Shown here: positions 35,901 through 50,900 of the stretch, piece after piece | Layout: each line of letters begins with the position of its first letter | Position numbering within the stretch: position 1 is the first letter of the stretch | Assembly (NCBI GenBank): GCA_012932295.1 | Contig: JAAONU010000006.1 | Coordinates: 21,841,453-21,905,452 of the forward strand | Direction of reading: 5' to 3' | Source of the DNA: Cyclina sinensis | Lineage: Eukaryota > Mollusca > Bivalvia > Venerida > Veneridae | DNA: 64,000 nt | Program-made: the position numbers and the translations under genes | Notes under the pieces: model-generated | What the model was told of the DNA's origin: nothing | What the model saw: only the letters and a program-made list of their open reading frames with translations | Databases searched by the model: none

Positions 35901-38900
35901 TCATTAAAAGTCTGAAATTTTATTTTCTTACTTATTTGCATTTTGAAAGTCAGCGCAAAAAGCGCGGGTTTTTGTTCGTTTTTTAATTATACGTAAGAAA
36001 GCAAAAAATGGATGACATTGTTATTCAAAGTGATTTTTATTTCTTTTTTTTAGATGCAATTATTCATTCGACTGAATGTTGTTGATTAATATATAAATGT
36101 TTTTAAACTATATGTCCCTCTATATCAAGCGTTATTTTAGCCATTTTTCGAGAATTAAACATGTCTTTTTCATCTTTAAACATTGCTTACTTTCATTGTT
36201 TACTTTAAACAGAGTGATCGATCATTTGTTTTCAGTTTAAAAAAATCAAGTTTATCAGTAATTTTTAATATATTTTTCTTTTTCATATATACTGAAACTG
36301 AAGTTTTTCAACATACAACAAATTGTTTTTGATATTGCCAACATTATTTAAAAAAAATCGCCTATGCCATCACGTTCCCGCTGAAACATATTCCATAAAG
36401 CGCTGCGCTAAAAACAATTTAAACAATGTGCAGAACAGATATGATGATATTGATATTTCATTGGATTTTTCCGAGAGTACTGACTCTTTATAACGACCTT
36501 TATAACGATGATTTTGTCAATTGCCCAAAAAAGACACAATCTTAAATATTCTTTGATAATTAGATCAGCGAAAAGCCTGACGTCTTATTTTCTCTAGTCA
36601 AACATGCCATTTTTTTGTTATTGAAAGTGTACCTACATGTAAAGTGTAAAGGTGCACAGGTGTGGGCTGTGCTTTACCTGATGTGTTCTGTAGTTTTGGC
36701 ACGGAATGTCGGAAAAATACGTTGTCCTGAAACAAAGAAAATTCCATAACCGTTTTACAAAATGTTTATTTACATCATTCTGAATATGAAAATAATATAA
36801 CATTGGCAAATTGCCAAAAAAGGTTGTTGTCGACGTCACATGAGAAAAGGTAAAGGGAAAATGGACCAGACAAAAAAGAATGTTGTTTCTAATAATTAAA
36901 TGTACAACATTATTAACGTAATGAATACGTGAACAATGTTCTAAACATATTAACTTATCATTTTTCTGTTATCCCGATCAAGACTACTAAAGGTAATATT
37001 TTCTTATAAAACAACATTTTAAGTTAGATTTTAGAGACTATCCCAAATTTGCATAAACGAATACTTCAGTCATACTACTACCGCTTGCAAAACTGATTAG
37101 AGTTTACACTGTTAGGTAAAGAACGAGACTCGTCGGTACACCTGTCAAAAATGAATTACAGCGCCGCCCAATGCGTTCCTTTCAAACTCCGCCTTTTACC
37201 TGTCAATGGTGTCATTCTAATGTCATTCTGCGTACGAAATGTAAAAGCGAAAATACTGAGTGAAGAATTCCGGTAGCAACGCAGCCACAGTTTACGACAC
37301 GCTGCCCGGGCACATTTTTCTGGCTGCGGGTAGATTGCAAGACGCAGTTTTCTTGACAAGTATACCTGAGAAAACTGTCTCGCTGCGATTGGATGATCAG
37401 TAAAGTGACACTTTAAGCTACTGGAAAAAGCATCTTAACGTCACTTTTTACCGCGTTCCGAATAAGTGAAACTCATATTAATCACCTAATCATATTAATC
37501 CAAAATATTTTTTTAGCTCTCCTGAGCATGCTCATGTGAGCTTTTAGGAACCTTGATTGTCCGGCGTCCGTCCGTCCGTCGTCCACAATTCATTCAAACG
37601 ACATCTCCTCTGAAACCACTGGGCAAAATTTAATGAAACTTGCCTAGAATGTTCCTTGCATGAAGCTCTACCAAGTTTGTTCAAATGGTTCCGGTCCATT
37701 GCATTTCTGGGTCACAGGAGCTAAAAACAGATTTTAAAAGTTGGAACCTAAAAAATCTTCTTGTCAGAAACCACAAGGCCTGGAGCTTTGATATTTCTTA
37801 TAAAGCATCATCTAGTAGACCTCTACCAAGTTTGTTCAAATTATGATCCTGGGGTCAAAAATGGCCCCGCCCCAGGGGTAACTTGTTTTACATAGAGTTA
37901 TATAGGAAAAACTTTAAAAATCTTCTTGTCAGAAACCGTAAGGCCTAGAGCTAAGATATTTGGTGTGCAGCATTGTCTAGTAGACCTCTGCCAAGTTTGT
38001 TCAAATCATGGCCTCTGGGTCAAAAATGGCCCCGCCCCAGGGGTAACTTGTTTTACATAGAGTTATATAGGAAATACTTTAAAAATCTTCTTGTCAGAAA
38101 CTGCAACGCATAGAGCTGAGATATTTGGTATGTAGCATTGTCTAGTGGACCTCTAGCAATTTTGTTCAAATTATACCTCTGGGGTCAAATTTGGCCCCAC
38201 CCTGGGGTCATTGGTTTTACAAAGGCTTATATAGGAAAAACTTCGAAAATCTTCTTGTCTGAAACCACAAGGCCCTGAGCCTTAAGATTTGGTATGTGGC
38301 ATTGTCTAGTGGACCTCTACCAAGTTTGTTCAAATTATACCCCTGGGGTCAAATTTGGCTCCACCCCGGGGTCATTGGTTTTACATAGGCTTATATAGTG
38401 ATAACTTTGAAAATCTTCTTGTAGAAGGAGAGCCCAAATATGGAAAAACCTTGTAAACACTCTAGAGGTAACATTTTCAGTCCAAATAACCTGGAATCTG
38501 TCAGAAAGGTTGTTTCAATAATTTCTAGGTTAAATTTGAATATGGGTCATCTGAAATCAAAAACTATATATAGGTCACAGAGCCCAAAAATTGAAAAAAA
38601 CTTGTTAACACTCTAGAAGCTGCTTTTCAGTCCAAATATTCTCCAATTGTCAGAAAGGATGTTTTAATGATTTCTAGCTCAGATTCGAATAAAGGTCATC
38701 TAGGGTCAAAAACTAGGTCACAGACCCCAAATATGGAAAACCTTGTAAACACGCATTGAGGTAACATTTTCAGTTCAGATAACCTTGAAATTTGTCAGAA
38801 AGATTGTTTTAAGGAATAAGGTTTATCTGGGGTCCAAAACTAGGACACAGGGCCAAAAAGTAGAAAATCCTTGTTAATGCTCTAGAGGTTACATTTTCAT

Positions 38901-41900
38901 GAAATTTGTCAGAAAGGTTGTTACAGTGATTTTTAGCCCAGATTAGGATATGGGTCATCTGGGATCAAAAACTAGGTCACAGAGTCCTGAAATGTAAAAA
39001 CCATTTTAACACTCCAGAGGTTACATTTTCAGACCAAATATCCTGGAAATTTGTCAGACAGGCTGTTTTGATGATTTCTAGTTCAAGTACTAATATGGGT
39101 CATCTTTGGTCAAAAACTAGGTCCCAGAGCCCAAATATGGAAAAACCTTGTTAACACTCTAGAGTTAAGATTTCAATTCCAAATAACCTGAAAATTTGTC
39201 AGAAAGGTTGCTTCTGTGATTTCCAGCTCAACTTTGAATATCGGTCATCTGGATTAAAAAACTAGATCACAGAGCCTAAATATCGAAAAACTTTGTAAAC
39301 ACTCTTGAGGCTACATTTTCAGTCCAAATGTCCTGGAAATTTGTCAGAAAGGTTGTTTTGATGATTTCTAGCTCAGGTTTGGATATGGATCATCTGGGGT
39401 CAAAAACTAGGTCACAGAGCCCAAATATGGAAAACCCTTGTTAACACTCTAGAGGCTACACTTTCAGTCCAAATAACCTTGAAATTTGTCAGAAAGATTG
39501 TTTCAATAATTTCTAGGTCAAGTTCAAATATAGGTCATCTGGGGTCAATTAACCAGGTTCATAGCAACTTTGTTAAAAGCAATCATATTCAGGTGAGCGA
39601 TATAGGGCCATCATGGCCCTCTTGTTTAAAATAATAAAATCATTTGTCTACATAACATCAATCAAAAAGTTTTGTTTGTCGCATTATAATTCATTTGTAT
39701 GGCTTAATAGAGGTGATAATAACTTACAAAAGGTCTGTATCTCTATATGACCAAAAATATGACGAGTTTTACCTGGGGTGACTTAATTGGTTTGGCGCGG
39801 GTTGACTCCTCACATAAAACCCCAGTGCGACCGAAAAGTTAACGTTATCGCCAGTTAATGCAAATGTTCACACTAGTGCACAAAACCTTCAATGCTAAGA
39901 AGAAAATATGCAGTTTAACTTTATTTATAGCACAACTGGGTTCGCGAATGTCAACGGTTATAAAAATGCCGACTCACTTTTTCTGTTGCTTCACTACCAT
40001 TGCACAGACTGGTCCAAAATCACAAGAAAATAAGAAAAAAAATATAAGTAATCAAGGCAAAATAGCCAACTTCAAAACATCAGAGAAATTTCTCTGGAGA
40101 GTTTTCGGTCACCAGCTACTCACGATGAGCCTCCCCATTGTATAAGAAAAGGCTTCCGATGATTGGTGTCAACCAATCAAGAGTTTAGCTGGAACTATTT
40201 TAAATGTCCTTGTAATTTCATTTTTACTCTGTGAAAAACATATACAAACCTTCAGGTACTGGTTCTCACAGGTCTATAGTGAGCCATAGTGTATTGTTAT
40301 TACGTTGCATTTCAGCATTCATTATAATCGATCAATGAGACCATCTGTAGCAATACATGACTCAGTTTCCTAATTGCCGTCTCATATACATGTAGAACTG
40401 AACTTTGACCTGAGCAGATTCCAAATCAGGGCATAGAACTGTTGACTAATCGTATGGTAACTGTTCAGTCTAAACAGAAAGGAAGAAATTTTCGCCTTTA
40501 AGTTATCGCTTGAATGCAGATACATAATACTGTTTTAGAGTATGGCTTTTATCTTTATGTAGATATAATATTATCAAGTATTCTCTCAGAAATAAAAGTA
40601 TAATTAGTCCCCTACCGGTTTAACCGGAGGGGCACTATAGGTTTACCCTCCGTCGGTCTGTCAGTCCGTCCGTCCGTCCGTCAGTCTGTCTGTCCCTCCT
40701 TCACAAATCTGGATCCCGTGATAACGCAAAATGTACTGAAAATATTTTAATGAAACTTGAAATATGGGTAGATGGCAGACTGGAGATTATGCATGTCTTT
40801 TTGTTTTCTTCATATGTTGAACATTTTGGTTGCTATAGCAACAAATATACTTAAAATATGGCAAATATAACAATATTTGTGATAACTCAAAAAGCTCTAA
40901 GAATAATTCTATGAAACATAACATACGGATAGGTAATAGTATGGAAATAATGCACCTCCAGGTTCACAACTCTAGCACCAAAAGTATAAGATGTATCCCC
41001 CCTTGAACTTAGATTTTTCATGAAAAAAATGTGGGTTTTTTTTGTAAAACTCAAAAAGTTTTGAAAATATTTTTAGGAAACATGAAGTATGGATAGGTGA
41101 CAGTATGAAGATAATGCACCTCAAGGTTTACAACTCTAGCTCCAAAATTAAAAGATTTATCCGCCTTGAACTTAGAATTTTCATGAAAAAGTGTGGTTGT
41201 TTGTATATAACTTCATTATTTCTTAATGTATCTACTTCAAACTTAAAATATTGGTTGCTTATCATCACCCACATCATATGTGACAAGGTTCATAACTCTA
41301 GCACAAAAATTGTCAGAATTATCATCCATGAACTTTGAATTTTTTCTTCCTATGTTGAAAAGTTCGGTACATTTGTCTTTCCCTAAAAACTGTATCCAGA
41401 GATCACTTTTGAAGTACTTGGAACTTTTCCAACAAATTTACTGAGAATAAAGTAAAGTTGAAACATAAGTTACACATATTGATCCTGAGAAAATTTAAAC
41501 ATTAGGAACTAGTTTTTCATGGGTTTTCAACAGAGGTCAAGGTCAAATGATAGTTGAAACTTAGTATTAAAGATTATGTGCAACTTGTTCCAACTGGGCT
41601 ATCATCCTGTGACAAGGCAGTGCGGAGTATTAGTCACCATCTGTGACAAAATTCTAGTTTGTGACCTTTTTAGTCCCTTACCGGTTTATGAAACTTGATA
41701 TATGGATAGATGGCAGTATGCAGATTATACACGTCTTTTTTTTTCTTCCTATGTTGAAAAATCTGGTTGCTATGGCAACAAATAGACTTAAAATATGGCA
41801 AATATAGCAATATTTGTGATAACTCAAAAAGTACTTCAAATATTTATATGAATCTTGAAATATGGATAATTGGCAGTATGGAGAATATCCATTTCATTTT

Positions 41901-44900
41901 TTTATGAACCTAAATGAGGAACTGTCCGTCCGTTTATCAGTCATTTCTTCCGAAAACTTTACCATTGGCCATATTTTCCTTACTACTGAATGGAATTGCT
42001 TCAAACTTTGCCACAACAATTCCTTGGACAAGACCATTCCAATGAGTACATTTCTTTGACCTTGACCTCTGAATGACCTTGACCTTTAAAGTTTTCTTGT
42101 CCAAAAACTGTAAGTTTGGCCATAGTTTCCTTATTTCTGAACAGAATTACTTCAAACTTGGTCACAACAACCCCTTCGATAAGACATTTTCAACAACATA
42201 TATTTCTGTGATCTTAACCTCTAATTGACCTTGACCTATGACGTTTTCTTCTTTGATTATACTTTGTACATGGATAGAGGATCATATGGAGATTATGCAT
42301 GTCTCAGACAAATTCTTTAGTCTATTTCCACTTATGGGTTGGAGTTAGGGAGATGGACATTGCACCGGTAGGGGACTGTTGTTTTGTCTCTGACAAGCTC
42401 TTGTTATTTTTGTCATGTCTACCATACATTTTTTCATAAGATGATGCCCACATTCGAATGTGTCTAAGACTTTACTTTTAACACTGTTGCTTTTATAATT
42501 CGACAGTAAATAATCGTTCAATGTGATCATAAGCTTACAAAACTGCTTATTTTACAATATATATGATCTAACAACTTGTGAGATATTTATATATATATCT
42601 ATATTGTGAACAAATTATTTTACATGATATACTAAGCATGTTGTATATTCATATTTGCATGACATGACTCACTTATTTTGCCTAAAGAGCTGATGCTTTT
42701 TTTTATGTTGCTTACCTTTAGCTAGATAATTGTTTTGTTTTTATCTACAGATATGAAAAAAAGACAGAAATTATAACCTACGGAGTTTATGATGAAATAC
42801 AATGGAATAGTTACTACGAATATAATTATCCTTCTGATGAAAGTAGTAAGACGACTGACACAGAGTTAGTATGTGACAATGCAGGACGCTGGTCTGGAAA
42901 AGATATACATGATTTAAACTTTGGAGAATGCGTAGGTAGGCATTTCACTTTTTTTTTTCGTCTTAAGTGTCCCGTCGAACAAAAGAGCGGGAGATGTAGC
43001 AGTGACCAAGGTGTATAGTACCAAACTTCGTATTTGGAGGTCGATTGATAAAGTTCCACCAAGAATGAGTGTCCAGTGACTTTCAACTTTCTACACTTTC
43101 GCGGCCAAACAAAACCCATTTCTTTAGCTTTTTATCATTCTTTTTTATATCATTTGTTTTGAACAAGTTTAATTATTCTTTAAGTTATGGTATCCAAAAT
43201 ACATAAATTCTTTGACTGTAAAGGTATGTATCTATCTACTTGAACTTCTGTATTAGCAGTCAGCTGTTTAATATATACTGTATAACAATTTAAAACGAAG
43301 AATTGTTACCGTTTTTTTAAACAGCAATTTAAGCGTTGACTATTCAAAGCTTATATTTCATAAAAAGCCTAGTAGAATTTGAAATATCTCATCCATACTT
43401 ATTTCAGCTATTCGTTGTGACGCTACAAGATTTCAGGACATAAGGAATGGCAACATAACAGACCTTCACGAGACATACGAGTTTCTAGAAGAGATGAGAC
43501 TTGTTTGCAATGACGGATTCCGCCCTATAAAAGGAATAAATTCCGTTATCTGCACGTCATCTAATAACTTTGGAGAAATTGATTTGCCTGATTTCGGATG
43601 CGAACGTATGTATAAAATACCCAATCGATAAGTACGAATATATTTAGTACGGAAAACACAAAAAATAAAACTTGAAATTAAAAGTCCTGCTAATATTTTA
43701 ATGGAAGTACTTTTAAAAGCATGGCGCCAGGTTACAAAGTTTTTTTTTAAATGTTGAGTTTATTGGTGCTTTAAGTCTTCAGTAACAATGATGCTTTAAT
43801 GTTATTGCAGAACTTCTAGTGTACTGATGTTTAAACGTTATTGTTAAACTGTGGGTTTATTGATGCTTTAATGTCATTGTAAAACTTAGAGTACTGAAAT
43901 TTTAATCTTATTTTGGAACTTTGAGTGTTTTAGTATGAGTGATTTTTTTTTAATTTTACGTGCACTGAAGATAATAGCCCTATTTCTCATAAAACGCTAA
44001 TATTCTCAAATTGTTAACAAGCTTTGCAGATTTGAGGGAATGTAGAAGAACATAAATAATATCTAAATGCCTTACTAGTCCAATAATTCAAGTTTTTGAG
44101 TATTATCATAACTTGAATATCGTGCTAATTTTTTTAATGGTCGATATCCGCCTTCAGAGTAGTAAAGGCAGCATCCTGCCTGAAGTTGCAATATTGAGTC
44201 TAAACGCCCTCCATATGATTCCCATTTATTTACTTTTGCTTGAAATACACGATATCACATAGTAACTGTAAACTTTGAACTGTGTACTGACATTTTAATT
44301 TCCTTGTTAAACCTTAAGTTTAAACTCCTTCGCTTGAAAAGAAATAGATGCTTAAAACAAAACACTAATCACTTTTAGGAATACAATGTATGGAACCAAC
44401 TGATCCGAAGTATGGGCGTTTGAAATCAAGTGGACGGTTTATTGGTGATAAAGTATTGTATGAATGTAACAGTGGTTATGATTTAATTGGTAAAGCAGAA
44501 TGGACATGCCAACCAAATGGTCAATGGGATTCCGAATGTGTCATTTGCGACAACGGTGGTAAACCTCGTCTTTCATTTATAATAATTATCTTGGTATACG
44601 GTATAGAGCATATTTTGTCATAGAGGGTGTCAACACGCATACTACTACTAGGACAAATTAAAGCACGTATTTTCATTTTCATTACTGTTGTCTTGTACAG
44701 CGCGGAATTTGGATATTTAAAGTGGGGAATATGACTTTAATTAGAGTATTTCCTGTGTGATTTTAGACAAAGATAATCTCATTCCGTCAAAGTTTTGCAT
44801 AAGTCTTAATCAGCTCTATTTCAGATTCATATTGTTCACCTCCATGTATACCCCTCGGAGCGGATGTCTCTTCTGTAGAGGAAACATATCCGTTACACAC

Positions 44901-47900
44901 AGTTCTTGAATTTACATGTAAATCTGGGGAATATTTTGGTGGATCAAAAAACCGAACTTGTATGCTGAACAAACAGTGGAGTGGCGAACCAATAGATTGC
45001 ACAGGTTAACATCTATAAAATTTATTAAAGTTTTGATCCATAAAATGCAATATTAAGTTGACATCTTTCTAACAAAAACAAAATGGATGTCAGACCGATA
45101 TGCGGGCATAGTCATTGATATTACATACGTTACTGAAATTTATGGATATAAAAAAATCAAAATTTTATGCAGAGTTGTTTCTTACGTAAATGTTTACATT
45201 AAAATATCCAAAAGGGAGCGAATATGTTGGAAGGAAATCGAACATGCCTTGAAGTTCACATTTTGTTTCAGAAAGAAATGCCATAAGGTCAGTTCAACTT
45301 GGAGAAAGATAAAATGAAATGTTCAGTCTTTTTGCACTACTACAAATTATGAGTGATCATAGTTTCCTTACTTTAACTAAAGTTGTTCAAAAGTATATCA
45401 TGCTATATGATCTATAGCAATTTTGTATACAATGTTAAAACAGATTTTGTAAATTGGTCTGATCAAAGTTGATGTGTTTCTGACAAATTGTGTAAAAAAA
45501 AGATGGGTTATTCAAAACACTTATCAAAATATTTTTCAGGAGCCTCCATATTTGATAAAGATGTTGGTTTTGATTTGCTAGCAGCACTGAAGCAAATTCC
45601 TTTCGATAATAGTACACAAAATGAAACAGATGAAATAATTGCAAAGTCTATTAATGTTGGCAGAGAGGGTGGGGTTGACGTCTACCTGCTGGTCGACGTA
45701 TCTAAAAGTATCACGCCAGAAAAATTTAATGAAACAAACCAATTCGTGACGGCTTTTCTACCAGAGGTACATTAAAACTTTCTTTTATATGAATACATAG
45801 GCTTTTATTTTAACCGATTAGCGAGAGAATCATCTATCAATGAAATCAAAATGACATTAAAGAAATTGTACTGAATTTGAAAGAGGAACAAAACACTGGC
45901 AGTTTGGAGGTCGGTCTTAATCTAAATAAACTAAAACAAAACAAGCAACTTTCTATTTTAGCTTGGTATAACCAGAGGAGTTACAGGCACCCGCCTCGCT
46001 TTGGGCTATTTTGCATCAGAAACATACACTGTATTCAACCAGCACTACAACAGTGAAGAAGAAATCTTTGAGTCATACGAGGATGCTCAGCAAGCCATTT
46101 CTAAGGCAAATGAAAATTTAAATAACATCCGAGGAAAAACTAGTAAGTGGTCAACTTTCTGTTTATTTATTGCTTGTGAACACCCAGACGTCATAAAACG
46201 CAAATGCTCTGTTTGAACAGAATAAAGGTGTTTGGAATTTTACTCCTTGAACATTGTACAAACTTTTTTTTGACTTTTTAGTGTTCCTACAATTGCCGTT
46301 CAATATGTTACTAATTATTTCTTTGGAACTCTTTACAATCTAATGTTGAAGCCAGATTAAACTGATGTTGCCGATAATCGGACCGGCGGATGATGTAAAA
46401 CACAAAAAAGGCAAATGGTTTCCTACTACTTTCTTTCATTGTGATTCATAGTTTGTTAACAAACCTAAACAGTTGATAAGTTATAACTAGGAAAGACTCT
46501 CATTTGGTCTGGAATCAAGGGATCACTCACAATAACTTAAATAGATTTTCTGTTTTCGCTTCTTCTGTAAGTTCAACTAGATTTTCTTTTGGATTCACTA
46601 GATAAATTTGGTCATGCACTGCTACTGAAAATGTAAGTTTCATTCCCATTCAATGTCTCAAGTTTCAGTTAGCCTATTGTATCCAAACGTAGGCAGTCAA
46701 TGCCTAAAGACTTTAAGCAAGAATTTCATTTGGATATTTGGACAATCTGACTGAAGTTCACGATCTCCCTACGGTTAGATCTGAAGACGACGCATTTATT
46801 TCTGTCTTCTCGATAACCTGGAATTTCCATTATTGTTATTTATATCCCAGCCAATGACACTGTAGCTTATGACGCGACTCGATAGCTTACATGTACACAC
46901 GGCGTGTTCAGACTGCGTGTAAACTCAACTAGCATAACAATTTTTGTTATAGGAAACGGAAAATGCTTAGATATTTTGAAAAAATAATATTCTGCACAAA
47001 CACTTATTTCATTTATTTTAGAAGATCTTGACAAATAAATTTACCTGAGTTCAGTGACAGTTTATACATGGCAGATAATTTTTTGGGATCCCAGCTATAA
47101 AATAGATTTTTACAAGTTGAACATTTACTTCCATGAGGGTGGAAGCGTTGCTCTGATTGGCTGATGGATAGGTCACGAGAAGGTGACCTTCTATTGGTCG
47201 TCCTCAGATCCTAATAGCACAGCGATGTTTAGGATATGATTTTTATCAGATTGGATATTTGGACAACTGGGTTCAACGGGTCATTCCCGGCTAACTATAG
47301 AAACATTTGGTTTAATCTGAGTACTAACTGTAACTGTAGGCCTATTGTATTAAGATTTGATAGTAAGGTATAGGATGATGTTACCTGATTTTGGGATTGA
47401 GGTTACTGGTGTCACACGGCCGATCTCTGTTACTAAAGGTAGAATTTTGGTTTCTGATCAGTATCTTAGTTTCTAACTGGCCTATTGCTTATTGTAAGAC
47501 GTCCCTTTGGATTGCGTTTGTGGTATTTGGAGGCAAACAGCCACTCATTTTTACTTAAAGTATTTTAGGTTTCAACTTAATATATTCACTTGACCTTTTA
47601 AACGTAGATTTGATTAACTGATAGTACATTATATTTAAAATAGCCTCATATAAAATTACCTAAGGGAACATGGGGTTTAAGAGATTGATTGTTATACAAT
47701 AAAAATAATACAGATTTCAGCTTTATACCTTCGGTCTCGCGAGATATCAATTTCCCCACGCTGCTCGTAGCAAAATACAAAGTCTCAGACAGCTACTGCA
47801 ACATAATATTCCCTATATATATATATTTATTTTAATTTCAAGAGGTTTGTAGGTAAAGCATTACTGTGCATAATTATTGATATTGTTGTAAACCTTGTTA

Positions 47901-50900
47901 TGTGCCATTACCGTGTTTCTTGTAGCTTTGCCTGTCAGAGCGACCTGTAGAAAAATTGATGACTGGACGATGATTGTTTTTACGGTTCAACTGACAACAA
48001 CTGTCTTTAGTTCAAAACAAAATTTAATAGTCGAATATAAAATGTTACATTGAGAGAAAATGTATCGCCATGTGGTTTAGTTATCTTTATGGTTTCGTTA
48101 TCTTTATAACTATATTATCATCATGGCACAGGAATTAAGACCGTCAGTGTTATCATTCAAAAACCTTTCCTTTAGGTTTTTTACCTAGTCTGTGACTGCT
48201 TGAAATCCATTTAATTTATAGACATATCAAATATGGTTTAAAGTCTTGCCATTGTTTTCATCTACACCAGCTTGTGACCTAGTTTATGGACACGTATGGC
48301 CAAGATTCAAAGATATCTGAAAGACAATCGAAATTTATAGATTAGTCTAAGGTTGTGACAGCAAGAGTGTTTACATGTAATTCCAATGATCTCAGCTTGT
48401 AACTTAATTTTTTTACCCATTGCATTCAATTTTTAAAATAAACCTGATGATCACAAAAACAAAAGTTTCATAAAAATTTTGTAAAAAGGTAATCTCATGC
48501 TCAGGAAACAAACATTTCTTTCTACCGACCTTTGAAAAATGTCTTAGTTTTAGTTATCTCCCCATGTTGTACTTAGAGAAATGGTAAATCTGTTTTGGCA
48601 AGTTGGATATTTCTCAATTTCTACAAATAGCAGTGGCATGATAGTTTACACATTTACTAAACAGTGCACAGATTATGAACCTGACAACAGGCATAACTGT
48701 GACTCACTTGTTTATGTTAATCTCCCCATGTTGTACTTAGAGAAATTGTTAACCTGTTTCGGCATGTTGGATATTTCTCAATTTCTACAAATAACAGTGG
48801 CATGAAAGTTTACACTCTCACTTAACAGCGTACAGGTCATGACCTTGACAAGTTACATAACTGTGGCTCCCTTATTTTCTTTAATTATCTCTCCATTTTT
48901 TACTTAGAGAAATGGATAATTTGTTTTGGCCAGTTGAATATTTCTCAATTTCTACAAATAGCAGTGGCATAAAAGTTAACACATTAACTTAACAGTGCAC
49001 AGGTCATGACGCCGACAAGAAACATTAGTGTAGCTCCCTTTTTTTCTTGGATTATCTCCCCATTTTGTTTTTAGAAAATTATTAACCTGTTTCGGCAAGT
49101 TGGATATTTATCAATTTCTACAAATTGAAGTGGCATGAAAGTTTATACACGTACTTGGCAGTGCACGGATCATAACCTGACAAGTAACATAACTGTAGCT
49201 TCCTTTTTTAGCTCACCTGAGCACAAAGTGCTCAAGGTGAGCTTTTGTGATCGCCTGATGTCCGTCCGTCCGTCCGTGCGTCGTCAACTTTTTCTTCAAA
49301 CAACTTCTTCTCCTGAACTGCTGGGCCAATCTTGCTGAAACTTGGCAGGAATGTTACTTGCATGAAGCTTTACCAAAATTCTTCAAATGGTTCAGGTTCA
49401 TTGCAGTTCTAGGCCACAGGAGCTAAAAATAGATTTTCAAAGTTGGAACTTTAAAAATCTTCTTCTCCAGAACTACAAGGCCTGGAGCTTAGATATTTGG
49501 TATGAAACATCATCTAGTGGACTTCTACCAAGTGTGTTCAAATTATGACCGTGGGGTCAAAACTGACCCCATCCCAAGGGTCAGTTGATTTTACATAGAG
49601 TTATATAGGGAAAACTTAAAAAATCTTCTTGTCAGAAACCACAAGGTCTAGAGTTTAGATATTTGGTTTGCAGCATTGTCCAGTGGACCTTTACCAAGTT
49701 TTTTTAAATCATGGCTCCTGTGTCAAAAATGGCCCAGCCCCGGGGGTCACATGTTTTACATAGAGTTATATAGAAAAAACTTTAAAAAATCTTCTTGTCA
49801 GAAACTGCAAGGCCTAGACTTTAGATATTTTGTGTGCAGCATTGTCCAGTAGACCTCTACCAAGTTTGTTCAAATCATGGCTCCTGGGTCAAAAATGGCC
49901 CCGCCCCAGGGGTCAAATGTTTTATACAGAGTTATATAGGAAAAACTTAAAAAAATCTAATTGTCAAAAACCGCAAGGCGTAGAGTTTAGATATTTTGTG
50001 CGCAGCATTGTCCAGTGGACCTTTACTAAGTTTCTTCAAATCATAGCCACTGGGTCAAAATAGGCGCCACCCCGGGGGTCAATTGATTTTACATAGGCTT
50101 ATATAGGAAATCTTTAAAAATCTTCTTCTCAGAAACCACAATGCCTACAGCTTAGATATTTGGTATGTAGCATTGTCTAGTGAACCTCTATCAAGTTGGT
50201 TCAAAAAATGTCCCCTGGGCCAAAATTGGCCACGCCCCAGGATTCTCTTGATTTACATATAGTTATATAGGAAAAACATGAAAAATCATTTTTCTCCGAA
50301 ACTAATAGGACTAGACCTTAGATATTTGGTGTGGAGTATTGTGTTGAGAACCTTTACCAGTATTGTTTATATGTTGGCCCCGGGGTCAAAATTGGCCCCG
50401 CCCCGGGGGCCCTTAATATGTAAAAAAGGCAATCTTTAAAAATCTTCTTACTGGAAACCTCAATGCCTACAGCTTAGATGTTTGATATGCAGCATTGTCA
50501 AGTAGATGTCTACCAAGTGTGTTCAAATTATGTCCCATGGGTCAAAATTGGCCACGCCCTAGGGTTCTCTTGGTTTACATATAGTTATATAGGAAAAACC
50601 TGAAAAATCATTTTTCTCCGAAACTAATAGGACTAGACCTTAGATATTTGGTGTGGAGTATTGTGTTGAGAACCTTAACCAGTATTGTTTATATGTTGGC
50701 CCCGGGGTCAGAATTGGCCCCGCCCCGGGGGCCCTTAATATGTAAAAAAGGCAATCTTTAAAAATCTTCTTACTGGAAACCTCAATGCCTACAGCTTAGA
50801 TATTTATTAGGCAGCATTGTCAAGTGGACCTCTACCTAGTTTGTTTGAAAAATGTCCCTGGGGTCACTATTGGCCCCGCCCGAGTGGTCACAAGTTTGAA

